Below, piece by piece: positions 8,085 through 15,784 of a DNA stretch of 32,665 bases (within the stretch, counting starts at the first letter, position 1; every line of letters begins with the position of its first letter). Made by a program: the position numbers and the translations under genes. The DNA lies in contig NZ_MQTQ01000089.1 of the NCBI RefSeq assembly GCF_020532805.1, positions 2,899 to 35,563 of the forward strand, read 5' to 3'. The notes below the pieces were generated by a model. The model was not told the DNA's origin. It searched no databases and worked only from the letters and a program-made list of their open reading frames with translations. This DNA comes from Arthrobacter sp. SO5. Its GTDB lineage: Bacteria > Actinomycetota > Actinomycetes > Actinomycetales > Micrococcaceae.

Positions 8085-9263
8085 TCAGCGCGGCTGGAGG
8101 CCCAGTGACATGCCTTTCAGGCCGCGGGGAACCGCGGCAAGCTTCCCTGCAATGTCCAGCAGGGCCGCCGCAGCCGGTGTCTCAGGCCGGCCCAGGACCA
8201 GCGGCACTCCCGCGTCCCCGCCTTCACGCAAACGGATGTCCAGCGGGATCTGGCCCAGCAGGGGCACGTCAGCGCCCACAGTGGCCGAGAGGCGCTCGGC
8301 GAGCACGGCACCGCCGCCGCTTCCGAACAGTTCCATCCGGCCGCCGTCGGGCATTTCCAGGAAGGACATGTTCTCCACCACGCCGGCCACGGTCTGACCG
8401 GTCTGGGTCGCGATGGCTCCGGCCCGCTCGGCCACATCCGCCGCGGCCGCCTGCGGCGTCGTCACCACGAGGATCTGCGCCTTCGGCAGGAGCTGGGCGA
8501 CGGAGATGGCAATGTCCCCGGTTCCGGGCGGCAGGTCCAGGAAGAGGGCATCGAGGTCCCCGAAGTAGACGTCGGTGAGGAACTGTTCCAGGGCCCGGTG
8601 CAGCATGGGTCCCCGCCAGGCGACCGGCTGGTTCCCGGTCACGAACATGCCGATGGAAATCACTTTGACCCCGTAGGCCACCGGGGGCAGGATCATGTCA
8701 TCCACCCGGGTCGGGACCTGGGTGATACCCATCAGTGCGGGAACCGAGAAGCCGTACACGTCCGCGTCCACGATCCCCACACGGAGCCCCTGCGCGGCCA
8801 GCGCGCAGGCGAGGTTCACGGTCACTGAGGACTTTCCCACGCCGCCCTTGCCGCTCGCGACGGCGTAGACCCTGGTCAGCGAGCCCGGGGCGTTGAACGG
8901 GATACCGCGCTGCCCGCCGGTGCCCCGGAGCTGTTCCTTGAGGGCCTCACGCTGTGCCTGGGTCATGACCTTGAGGTCGACCTCGACGGCGGTGACGCCC
9001 GGCACTGCGGAGAGGGCCGCCTCGCAGTCCGCGGTGATGGTGCCGCGCAGCGGGCAGCCCGCGATGGTCAGGAGGACGGTAACCCGGACCTGGCCGCCGC
9101 CGGAGATGTCCACCGCGTCCAGCATGCCCAAATCGGTGATGGGGCGGCGCAGCTCGGGATCGATCACGGTGGCCAGGGCGGCGTGCACAGCCTGGGACAA
9201 GGGGGAGGGCCCGGGGGATTCCAGGGGGGAGTCCAGCTGCGTGCCGTCCGGCGGGGTGCTCAT
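8085..9263 (-). CDS. mrp: Mrp/ApbC/NBP35-family P-loop ATPase, iron-sulfur cluster carrier type
   Basis: This 392-residue cytoplasmic protein has an N-terminal MIP18/DUF59 domain (residues 22-112, with TIAGCPLRGT) and a deviant Walker A, GKGGVGKS at 138-145. Then come VDADVYGFSVP and FLDLPPGTGD near 241-250. Family members bind and transfer Fe-S clusters. The usual CxxC that bridges the dimer cluster, normally just after ENMS, is replaced here by leucine, glutamate, methionine and proline (NMSFLEMPDGG), so a classical bridging cluster is doubtful. The start is ATG 9263, 11 bases after the stop of the DUF1003 gene, and it ends the mgtE-DUF1003-mrp run. Confidence 0.9.
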   Translation of the reverse strand: MSTPPDGTQLDSPLESPGPSPLSQAVHAALATVIDPELRRPITDLGMLDAVDISGGGQVRVTVLLTIAGCPLRGTITADCEAALSAVPGVTAVEVDLKVMTQAQREALKEQLRGTGGQRGIPFNAPGSLTRVYAVASGKGGVGKSSVTVNLACALAAQGLRVGIVDADVYGFSVPALMGITQVPTRVDDMILPPVAYGVKVISIGMFVTGNQPVAWRGPMLHRALEQFLTDVYFGDLDALFLDLPPGTGDIAISVAQLLPKAQILVVTTPQAAAADVAERAGAIATQTGQTVAGVVENMSFLEMPDGGRMELFGSGGGAVLAERLSATVGADVPLLGQIPLDIRLREGGDAGVPLVLGRPETPAAAALLDIAGKLAAVPRGLKGMSLGLQPR

Positions 9264-9274
9264 GCGGTGAATGC

Positions 9275-10027
9275 TCAGCTCTCGGGGAGGATCAGGTGTG
9301 CCGGCGAGGCGCCGTGGCCCGGCTCGGCGTCAGACGGGCTGTCCGGCGCGCTCTGCCGCTTGCGGGGCGCTTTGACCCGGGGGACCTGCTGGGTCCGGGG
9401 GCTGCGTTGTTTGTCGCGGCGTTCCTTCAGCTTTTCCTTGACCTTGTCCCGCGGCGACTCGTGGACCCCGGCGGAAGAATCGTGGGTGCGCAGTTCCTCC
9501 TGCGCCTCCAGCATGTCCTCCAGCAGGCTGCGCAGTTCGGCCCGGACGTAGTCGCGGGTGGCGACTTCCCGCAGGGCGATCCGCAGGGAGGCGAGTTCCC
9601 GCGTCAGGTATTCGGTGTCGGAGAGGTTGCGTTCCGCGCGCTGTCGATCCTGCTGGAGGGAGACGCGGTCACGGTCGTCCTGCCGGTTCTGGGCGAGGAG
9701 CAGCAGCGGCGCGGCGTAGGAGGCCTGCAGCGAGAGCATCAGGGTCAGCAGGGTGAAGCCCAGCGCCCGGGAGTCGAACTGCCAGTCCGCCGGGGCAAGG
9801 GTGTTCCATCCGAGCCAGATGATGACGAACACGGTCATGTAGACCAGGAACTGCGGCGTGCCCATAAAACGGGCGAAGCCTTCCGTGGTCTGCCCGAAAG
9901 CGTCCGGGTTGGGAGAGAACTTCGGCAGGATCCGCTGGCGGCCGCTCAGGGGGGTGTCGAGGCTTCCCTTCTCCGGTTTGCTGCCCGGCCGGACTTGGGG
10001 GTTCCGTGGTGCGCTGACATCAGCCAA
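9275..10027 (-). CDS. DUF1003 two-helix membrane protein
   Basis: This protein of about 250 residues has the DUF1003 core: a cytoplasmic segment with AFGQTTEGFARFMGTP, helix 1 (FLVYMTVFVIIWLGWNTL, about residues 60-77), a short loop and helix 2 (LGFTLLTLMLSLQASYAAP), then LLLAQNRQDDRDR and a heptad-like stretch suggesting a coiled coil. The tail is very basic (KVKEKLKERRDKQR). Function is unknown. I chose TTG 10027 because GGAGG lies 5 bases before it; an in-frame TTG at 10039 is possible but has a poorly spaced site. It overlaps the end of the upstream MgtE-like gene by 8 bases, implying translational coupling. Confidence 0.82.
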   Translation of the reverse strand: MADVSAPRNPQVRPGSKPEKGSLDTPLSGRQRILPKFSPNPDAFGQTTEGFARFMGTPQFLVYMTVFVIIWLGWNTLAPADWQFDSRALGFTLLTLMLSLQASYAAPLLLLAQNRQDDRDRVSLQQDRQRAERNLSDTEYLTRELASLRIALREVATRDYVRAELRSLLEDMLEAQEELRTHDSSAGVHESPRDKVKEKLKERRDKQRSPRTQQVPRVKAPRKRQSAPDSPSDAEPGHGASPAHLILPES

Positions 10028-11303
10028 TGCGGCCTCCAAGCTTCCTTATCGGGACATCGTCCTCGTGGGCGCGCCAGTCATCGGGCAGCAGGTGATCCAG
10101 CACATCGTCAACAGTCACCGCCCCCACAAGCCGACCGTCGCTGTTGACGACGGGGAGCGAGTTGAGGTTATAAGTGGCCAGCGTCCGGGCCACCTCGCTG
10201 ATGTGGGCCTGGTCCGAGACCGGCTCCAGGGTTTTGTCCACCAGGTTGCCCAGCGGCTCGGGCGGCGGGTAGCGCAGCAGCTGCTGGATGTGGACGACGC
10301 CGAGGAATCGGCCGGTGGGCGTCTCCAGCGGGGGCCGGGCAATGAAGATCGACGATGCCAGGGCCGGGGAGAGCTCCTCGCGGCGGACATGGGCGAGGGC
10401 CTCGGCGACGGTGGCCTCCGGGGGCAGGATGACCGGGACCGGGGTCATCAGGCCGCCGGCGGTATCCTCGTCGTATTCGAGCAGCCGCCGGACGTCGTCG
10501 GCGCCTTCGGGTTCCATTAGCTGGAGCAGTTCTTCGGCCTGGGCGCTGGGGAGTTCGGCGAGGAGGTCGGCGGCGTCGTCCGGGTCCATTTCCTCCAGCA
10601 CGTCCGCGGCACGGTTCACGTCGAGGGCGGAGAGGATCTCCACCTGGTCGCCTTCGGGCATCTCCTGCAGGACGTCGGCGAGTCGTTCATCCTGCAGCTC
10701 GCTGGCTACCTCGAAGCGGCGCTTGTCGCTCATCTCCTGGAGGGCCTCGGCGAAGTCGGCGGGCTTCAGGTCCTCGTGCGTCGCGACGAATTGGGTGGCG
10801 GCCTGCGGCTCCGTGCGGGCACCCTGCTGGGCATCGGCCCAGTCGATGATCATGGTCTCGTTGCGGCGCAGCCTGCTCAACGGCGAGAGGGAATGGCCGC
10901 GCCGGACAAAGAGTTTGCTGACGAACCAGTCCCCGGAGCGGTGCCTGTCCATCGCGATGTCCTCGATGGTGGCATCCCCGCTGCCGTCGGCGAGGGTGAC
11001 GCGGCGGTCGAAGAGCTCGGCCACGACGAGGGTTTCCGCGCCGCGCTGTTCGAAGCGGCGCAGGTTCACCAGGCCCGTGCAGATGATCTGGGTCTGGTCG
11101 ATCGAGGTGATCCGGGTCATCGGCACGAAGACCCGCTTCTTCCCGGGGACCTCGACGACGATGCCCACGACATGCGGGGCGCCCCTGGTGCCTCGGGAGA
11201 GCACGACGACGTCGCGCAGCCGGCCGAGACGGTCGCCCAGCGGGTCGAAGACATCCAGTCCGAGGAGGCGCGCGACAAACACTCGCGAAAGATTTGTGCT
11301 CAC
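10020..11303 (-). CDS. MgtE-like protein without membrane domain (PRC-barrel-like, MgtE_N, two CBS)
   Basis: This 427-residue protein reads as an N-terminal PRC-barrel-like part (residues 8-75, RLGRLRDVVVLSRG), a second beta-rich part with RSGDWFVSKLFV, an MgtE_N superhelix (about 170-280, ending EYDEDTAGGLMTP) and a CBS pair (about 285-405, ending VTVDDVLDHLLPDDW). These domains sense Mg2+ in the MgtE channel, but no transmembrane helices follow, so it cannot transport by itself. It may sense a metal or nucleotide and act on a membrane partner; the next gene, overlapping by 8 bases, makes a small membrane protein and is an obvious candidate (inference). The start is GTG 11303, leaderless-type. 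Annotations as magnesium transporter would be misleading. Confidence 0.85.
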   Translation of the reverse strand: MSTNLSRVFVARLLGLDVFDPLGDRLGRLRDVVVLSRGTRGAPHVVGIVVEVPGKKRVFVPMTRITSIDQTQIICTGLVNLRRFEQRGAETLVVAELFDRRVTLADGSGDATIEDIAMDRHRSGDWFVSKLFVRRGHSLSPLSRLRRNETMIIDWADAQQGARTEPQAATQFVATHEDLKPADFAEALQEMSDKRRFEVASELQDERLADVLQEMPEGDQVEILSALDVNRAADVLEEMDPDDAADLLAELPSAQAEELLQLMEPEGADDVRRLLEYDEDTAGGLMTPVPVILPPEATVAEALAHVRREELSPALASSIFIARPPLETPTGRFLGVVHIQQLLRYPPPEPLGNLVDKTLEPVSDQAHISEVARTLATYNLNSLPVVNSDGRLVGAVTVDDVLDHLLPDDWRAHEDDVPIRKLGGRIG

Positions 11304-11315
11304 CTGTACAGGCTA
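11304..11315 (-). promoter_or_regulatory. leaderless-type promoter of the MgtE-like gene
   Basis: TAGCCT (11315-11310 on minus) lies 6 bases before GTG 11303, with no ribosome-binding site between. Confidence 0.5.
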
Positions 11316-11368
11316 CCGAGTCTGCTCTCTTTTAGCTGAATTTGCAGCCGCTGCCCAGCCGGATAGGT

Positions 11369-11380
11369 AAGAATGGGATT
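11369..11380 (+). promoter_or_regulatory. leaderless-type promoter of the GSP17M-like gene
   Basis: AAGAAT (11369-11374) keeps the conserved A and T of the -10 pattern and ends 6 bases before ATG 11381. It is back-to-back with the promoter of the MgtE-like gene. Confidence 0.4.
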
Positions 11381-12256
11381 ATGTCAAACATTTTTGGTGC
11401 TCCCAGGGCTGGCGCCCGCAACGGCCCGGACGAGGCCCGCACTGTCCCCCGGGGCGACACTGTAGGTTCCTACAACTCCTACCTGGATGCCCAGAAGGCG
11501 GTGGACTACCTCGCGGACCAGCAGTTCCCGGTGCAGATGGTCTCGATCGTCGGCAACGACCTGAAGATGGTGGAACGGGTCACCGGGCGGCTCACCTACC
11601 CCCGGGTGGCCCTCTCCGGCGCGTTGAGCGGCATGTGGTTCGGACTGTTCGTCGGCATCATGCTCTCCTTCTTCTCCACGACCGACGGCGCCTTCTCGAT
11701 CATGACGTCGGTGCTCATGGGTGCGGCCTTCTTCATGCTGTTCGGCATAGTCACCTACGCCATGCAGCGGGGCAAGCGCGACTTCACCTCCACGAACCAG
11801 GTGGTGGCAACAAACTATGACGTCGTGGTTTCCTTTGAAGCGGCGAACGAGGCCCGCAGGCTGCTCCACCAGCTTCCGATGACCCAGCATGACGCCTCCG
11901 CCCCGGCAGTCAACGACGGGTACGCCCAGCACCAGCCGTACCAGCCGGGCGCGGATCAGGGCGCGGATCACGGCGCCCACCAGCCCGGCCAGCAGGGCCA
12001 CGCCCCGCAGCGGCCTTCCGGCTGGAACGATCCGTACGGACAGAGGACTCCCGGAACGGGCGAACAGCCCGCCGGCCAGCCGGCTTCCGGGGCTCCGGCC
12101 TCCGGGGCTCCGGCAGACGCCGGGCTGGCCGAGGGAGAGGCCCCCAGGCAGTCCGGCGTCACCTATCCGGACCTGCCGGACGGGCGCCCGCAGTACGGGG
12201 TCCGTGTCACCGACGCGCCGAAGCAGGAGCCGGACCTGGGCAACACGGAGCACTAG
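11381..12256 (+). CDS. general stress protein 17M-like membrane protein
   Basis: This 291-residue protein has an N-terminal alpha/beta domain (residues 27-72: VGSYNSYLDAQKAVDYLADQ, then VSIVGNDLKMVERV), two membrane helices (about 77-99 and 103-127), and a return strand (YDVVVSFEAANEARRLLHQ) as in the GSP17M/YflT domain. From about residue 170 it becomes a long disordered tail rich in Gln, Pro, Gly and Ala, with a tandem SGAPASGAPA. The domain is linked to general stress in Bacillus; its action is unknown. I chose ATG 11381 over the upstream 11342 because of the -10-like hexamer and because the earlier codons look non-coding. Confidence 0.8.
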   Translation: MSNIFGAPRAGARNGPDEARTVPRGDTVGSYNSYLDAQKAVDYLADQQFPVQMVSIVGNDLKMVERVTGRLTYPRVALSGALSGMWFGLFVGIMLSFFSTTDGAFSIMTSVLMGAAFFMLFGIVTYAMQRGKRDFTSTNQVVATNYDVVVSFEAANEARRLLHQLPMTQHDASAPAVNDGYAQHQPYQPGADQGADHGAHQPGQQGHAPQRPSGWNDPYGQRTPGTGEQPAGQPASGAPASGAPADAGLAEGEAPRQSGVTYPDLPDGRPQYGVRVTDAPKQEPDLGNTEH

Positions 12257-12271
12257 GGCGCGAGCCAGCAG

Positions 12272-12311
12272 ACAGAAAGCCTCGCCCGGAGTTCCGGACG
12301 GGGCTTTCTGT
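12272..12311. terminator. bidirectional terminator between GSP17M-like and pepP genes
   Basis: ACAGAAAGCC (12272-12281) and GGCTTTCTGT (12302-12311) pair perfectly over 10 bp, with a smaller CCGG-based stem inside. The A-rich and T-rich arms give either strand a T-containing 3' side, suiting the convergent genes. Confidence 0.8.
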
Positions 12312-12316
12312 GTGAG

Positions 12317-13900
12317 CTACGCGGTCTGGCCGTCGGCTTCCTGGTAAATGCCCGCCATCCAGGACTCGACGTCGTCGGCCTTGCGCGGCAGGGCCGCACT
12401 GAGGTTGACCGGGCCGTCGGCAGTCATAAGGATGTCGTCCTCGATGCGTACGCCGATACCGCGGTACTCCTCGGGGATGCCAAGGTCCTCGTTCTTGAAG
12501 TACAGGCCGGGCTCGATGGTGAACACCATGCCGGGGGTCAGCACGCCGTCCAGGTACAACTCCCGCTTCGCCTGGGCGCAGTCATGCACGTCCAGGCCGA
12601 GGTGGTGGCTGGTGCCGTGCGGCATCCAACGGCGGTGCTGCTGGCCCTCGGCGCTGACGGCCTCCTCCACGGAGACCGGCAGGAGGCCCCAATCGGCCAG
12701 GCGTTCGGCCAGGACGGTGGTCGCCGCAGTGTGGATGTCGCGGAACCTGGTGCCGGGCTGCGCGGCAGCGAAGCCCGCGTCGGCGGCGTCGAGCACTGCC
12801 TCGTAAACCTTGCGCTGGATCTCGGAGAAGGTGCCGTTGGCAGGCAGGGTGCGGGTGACGTCCGCGGTGTACAGCGAGTCGGCCTCGACCCCGGCGTCCA
12901 GGAGCAGCAGTTCGCCCGCCGTGACCTTGCCGGTGTTCCGGGTCCAGTGCAGCACGGTGGCGTTGTTGCCGGAGGCTGCGATGGTGTCGTAGCCGAGTTC
13001 GTTTCCTTCCTCCCTGGCCCGGGCGAAGAACGCGCCCTCGACGACGCGCTCGCCGCGCTGGTGGGTGAGCGCCCTCGGCAAGGCCTTGACCACTTCGGTG
13101 AAGCCCTGCACGGTGGCGGCGACGGCGATCTTCATCTGCTCGATTTCCCAGTCGTCCTTGAGCAGGCGCAGTTCGGAGAGGGCTTCCGTGAGCTTCTCAT
13201 CGAGGGCATCCAGGATCCCCAGGTCCAGGTTCTCCGGGTCCTTGGCAGTGTTGTAGCGGGCGGTGTCCACGAGGGCGTCGATGTTCTCGTCGACCTTGCG
13301 CACCAGCCGGATGGAGATCCCGCCGATTTCCGGGGCGCCCACGTTCTTGGTGATGCCGAGTTCGAGTTCGCTGATATCCGCGGTGTCCAGGCCGAGACGG
13401 GCCTTGAACTCGGCCAGGGTGGGGCGGGCGCCGATCCAGAATTCACCGGCCCGGGAGTCGGCGTAGAACTGCTCGGTGTCACGGCCGGCCAACGGACGGA
13501 AATACAGCGTCGCGTGGTGGTGGCCGCCGTCGTCGCCCTTGCCTGCCTCCGCGGGTTCCAGGATGAGCACGGCATCGGGCTCGTGGTCCAGGCCAAGGCC
13601 GGTCAGGTGGGCGAAGCCCGAATGGGGGCGGAAGCGGTAATCGCAGTCGTTCGAGCGGACCTTCAGCGGACCGGCGGGGATGACGAGGCGTTCGCCCTTG
13701 AACAGCTCGGAAATGGCGCGGCGGCGGGTGGCGGCGTGGCCGGCGACGGCGTCGCGTTCCGGGAGCTGCTCGCGGGACGGGGCCCAGTTGCTGGCCATAA
13801 ACGCCTTGAAAGCGTCGGAGCTGGGCCGCTGGGAGCGGTTGTTGACGCGCTCGTCGAGGGGCTGGGAAGCGGAGACTTGGGTGTTATCTGCATCGTTCAC
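12317..13900 (-). CDS. pepP: Xaa-Pro aminopeptidase (aminopeptidase P family)
   Basis: This 527-residue metalloprotease (M24B) removes an N-terminal residue before proline. The N-terminal creatinase-like domain includes FRPHSGFAHLTGL and ATLYFRPLAGRDTEQFY. The pita-bread catalytic domain has the metal ligands in order: LLLDAGVEADSLYTADVTRT (two Asp), HGTSHHLGLDVHD (His), TIEPGLYF (Glu) and RIEDDILMT (Glu). Both domains and all ligands are intact. The start is GTG 13900, preceded at 6 bases by GACTAT. It is monocistronic, divergent from the PHP gene, and ends at a bidirectional terminator. Confidence 0.93.
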   Translation of the reverse strand: MNDADNTQVSASQPLDERVNNRSQRPSSDAFKAFMASNWAPSREQLPERDAVAGHAATRRRAISELFKGERLVIPAGPLKVRSNDCDYRFRPHSGFAHLTGLGLDHEPDAVLILEPAEAGKGDDGGHHHATLYFRPLAGRDTEQFYADSRAGEFWIGARPTLAEFKARLGLDTADISELELGITKNVGAPEIGGISIRLVRKVDENIDALVDTARYNTAKDPENLDLGILDALDEKLTEALSELRLLKDDWEIEQMKIAVAATVQGFTEVVKALPRALTHQRGERVVEGAFFARAREEGNELGYDTIAASGNNATVLHWTRNTGKVTAGELLLLDAGVEADSLYTADVTRTLPANGTFSEIQRKVYEAVLDAADAGFAAAQPGTRFRDIHTAATTVLAERLADWGLLPVSVEEAVSAEGQQHRRWMPHGTSHHLGLDVHDCAQAKRELYLDGVLTPGMVFTIEPGLYFKNEDLGIPEEYRGIGVRIEDDILMTADGPVNLSAALPRKADDVESWMAGIYQEADGQTA

Positions 13901-13912
13901 GCCTCCATAGTC
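13901..13912 (-). promoter_or_regulatory. leaderless-type promoter of pepP
   Basis: GACTAT (13912-13907 on minus) is 6 bases before GTG 13900. GGAGG also lies almost against the GTG, too close to act as a normal ribosome site. Confidence 0.4.
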
Positions 13913-13978
13913 TCACCAGCGGAGCGGCTTAGGCCAACAGGCCGGGGCTGGCGCGGGAGCCGTTCGGCGGCTATCTAC

Positions 13979-13990
13979 TAGGCTGGTGGG
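13979..13990 (+). promoter_or_regulatory. leaderless-type promoter of the PHP gene
   Basis: TAGGCT (13979-13984) fits TANNNT and lies 6 bases before GTG 13991. Confidence 0.45.
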
Positions 13991-14836
13991 GTGAGGATAG
14001 ACCTGCACGCCCACTCGAATGTTTCCGACGGCACCCAACCGCCAGGCGCGGTGATGGCCTCGGCGGCGGAGGCGGGGCTCGACGTCGTTGCCCTGACCGA
14101 CCACGACTCCACCGACGGCTGGGCCGAAGCGGGCGTGGCGGCCCGGGAACACGGCGTCGCCCTGGTTCCGGGCATGGAGATCTCCTGCCGGACGAGCGAA
14201 GGCATCAGCGTCCACCTGCTGTGCTACCTGCAGGACCCGGCGCACCCCGGGCTGCTGGAGGAAATCACGAAGGCGAAGGATGCCCGTTTCACCCGGGCCG
14301 AACGGATGGTCAGCCTGCTTGCGGAGGACTACCCGCTGAGCTGGGACGATGTCATCCACCATGTGGCCCCCGGCGCCACGCTGGGCCGGCCGCACATCGC
14401 CGACGCCCTCGTGGCCGCCGGCGTGGTCGCGGACCGCACCGAGGCCTTCGACTCGATCCTGACCTCGCGTTCGCGGTATTTCGTGCAGCACTACGCGCCG
14501 GACCCGGCGCTCGCCGTCGGGCTGGTCCGTGCGGCGGGCGGGGTGCCGGTGTTCGCGCATCCGGTGGCGTCGGCCCGCGGCCGGATCGTGGGGGAGCGCG
14601 TCTACCAGGAAATGATCGACGCCGGGCTGGCCGGGCTGGAGATCGACCACCGGGACAATCCCGAGGAGGGCAGGGTGTTCCTGCGCAGACTAGCGGAGCG
14701 GCACGGGCTGCTGGTCACCGGCTCCTCCGATTACCACGGCGCCGGGAAGCCGAACCTGCTGGGCGAGAACGTGACCTCGCCGGAGGTCTTTGCCCGGATC
14801 GAGGAGCTCGGAACCGGAACATCCGTGGTGCGCTGA
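13991..14836 (+). CDS. PHP-domain phosphoesterase (RNase AM/YciV-like)
   Basis: This 281-residue cytoplasmic metal-dependent phosphoesterase shows the PHP signatures in order: DLHAHSNVSDGT (residues 4-15), ALTDHDSTDGW, an acidic metal ligand in LVPGMEIS, FAHPVAS and the closing GSSDYHG. Length and the GKPNLLGEN ending fit the TrpH/YciV group, some of whose members are 3'-5' nucleases or nucleoside-3',5'-bisphosphate phosphatases (family knowledge). Which activity applies cannot be seen from sequence. The GTG start is supported by the -10-like hexamer. It is a single-gene unit ending at a long hairpin. Confidence 0.87.
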   Translation: MRIDLHAHSNVSDGTQPPGAVMASAAEAGLDVVALTDHDSTDGWAEAGVAAREHGVALVPGMEISCRTSEGISVHLLCYLQDPAHPGLLEEITKAKDARFTRAERMVSLLAEDYPLSWDDVIHHVAPGATLGRPHIADALVAAGVVADRTEAFDSILTSRSRYFVQHYAPDPALAVGLVRAAGGVPVFAHPVASARGRIVGERVYQEMIDAGLAGLEIDHRDNPEEGRVFLRRLAERHGLLVTGSSDYHGAGKPNLLGENVTSPEVFARIEELGTGTSVVR

Positions 14837-14847
14837 CCGCCTTCAAC

Positions 14848-14911
14848 CCAACTGACTGGCAGCAGGGGCCGTTTTGGCGCGTCAAAACGGCCTTAGCTGC
14901 GAGCTAGTTGG
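14848..14911. terminator. long bidirectional terminator between the PHP and DNA methyltransferase genes
   Basis: The core stem is GGCCGTTTTG (14867-14876) with CAAAACGGCC (14883-14892), perfect over 10 bp with a 6-base loop. Outer segments CCAACT (14848-14853) and AGTTGG (14906-14911), and GCAGC with GCTGC, extend it. The right outer arm overlaps the stop codon of the minus-strand methyltransferase. Confidence 0.75.
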
Positions 14912-15776
14912 GCGGGAAGACGCTGAACTCGGCGTGCGGGGCGAGCCTTTTGGCCATGACGTCGATGGCAGGCTGGTTCTGGTCCACGCACACGAACCGG
15001 CGCCCGAGCTTGGCTGCGACGGCGCCGAGCGTCCCGGAGCCGGCGAAGAAGTCCAGGCACCAGTCCCCGGGCCGGCTGGAGGCCGCCACCACGCGGCGGA
15101 TCAGCCCCTCGGGTTTCTGCGTCGGGTAGCCGGTCTTCTCCTTGCCCGTGGGGGAGACGATGGTGTGCCACCAGACGTCCGTGGGCAGCTTGCCGAGTTC
15201 GCGTTTGGCCGGCGTGACCAGGCCCGGCGCCATGTACGGTTCCCGGTCCACTTCGGCGCTGTCGAAGTGGTACTTCGCGGGGTTTTTGACGTACACGAGG
15301 ATGTTGTCGTGTTTGGTGGGCCAGCGGTACTTGGCACGGGCGCCGTAGTCGTAGGCCCAGATGATCTCGTTCAGGAAGCACTCGCGGCCGAAGATGGCGT
15401 CGAGCATCACCTTGGCGTAGTGCACCTCCCGGTAGTCCAGGTGCAGGTACAGGGTGCCGTCATCGGCGAGCAGCCGCCAGGCTTCGACGAGCCGCGGCTC
15501 CAGGAAGGTCCAGTAGTCGCTGAACGCGTCGTCGTACTTGTGTAGCGCGCCCTTGATGGTGTCGTAGGAGCGGCCCTTGAACCCGACCCGGTCGCCCTCG
15601 CCACCGGAATTGAGCACCATCCTGGTTTCCTGGCGCTTCTGGACCCGGCCGGTATTGAACGGCGGGTCCACATAAATGAGTGTGAAGGCGCCGTCCGGCA
15701 GCATCGGCAGGTACTCCGCGTTGTCCGCGTGTACCACCAGATTGCTGCCGTCCGGCGCCCAGACGGTGTCAGTCAT
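14904..15776 (-). CDS. site-specific DNA methyltransferase, beta-class (N6-adenine or N4-cytosine)
   Basis: This 290-residue protein carries the amino-methyltransferase catalytic motif DPPF at 37-40 near the N-terminus and the SAM-binding motif FAGSGT at 244-249 near the C-terminus. That order (IV before I) defines the beta class. LHLDYREVHYAKVMLD and NEIIWAYDYGARAKYRWPTKHDNILVY (in parts) are standard for N6/N4 enzymes; the long middle part should hold target recognition. No restriction enzyme or specificity subunit gene lies nearby, so it appears to be an orphan methylase. The recognition site is unknown. It follows the DEAD-box helicase gene by 8 bases and is probably co-transcribed with it. 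The DPPF variant is less common than DPPY but within family range. Confidence 0.87.
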   Translation of the reverse strand: MTDTVWAPDGSNLVVHADNAEYLPMLPDGAFTLIYVDPPFNTGRVQKRQETRMVLNSGGEGDRVGFKGRSYDTIKGALHKYDDAFSDYWTFLEPRLVEAWRLLADDGTLYLHLDYREVHYAKVMLDAIFGRECFLNEIIWAYDYGARAKYRWPTKHDNILVYVKNPAKYHFDSAEVDREPYMAPGLVTPAKRELGKLPTDVWWHTIVSPTGKEKTGYPTQKPEGLIRRVVAASSRPGDWCLDFFAGSGTLGAVAAKLGRRFVCVDQNQPAIDVMAKRLAPHAEFSVFPPN

Positions 15777-15784
15777 GAGGGGGT

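Noticed and set aside
10020..11303. Calling the MgtE-like protein a magnesium transporter
   Set aside because: There are no transmembrane helices after the CBS pair; the protein ends shortly after LLPDDW.
12584..13981. Plus-strand frame (465 codons) opposite pepP
   Set aside because: Antisense shadow of an intact aminopeptidase with all metal ligands.
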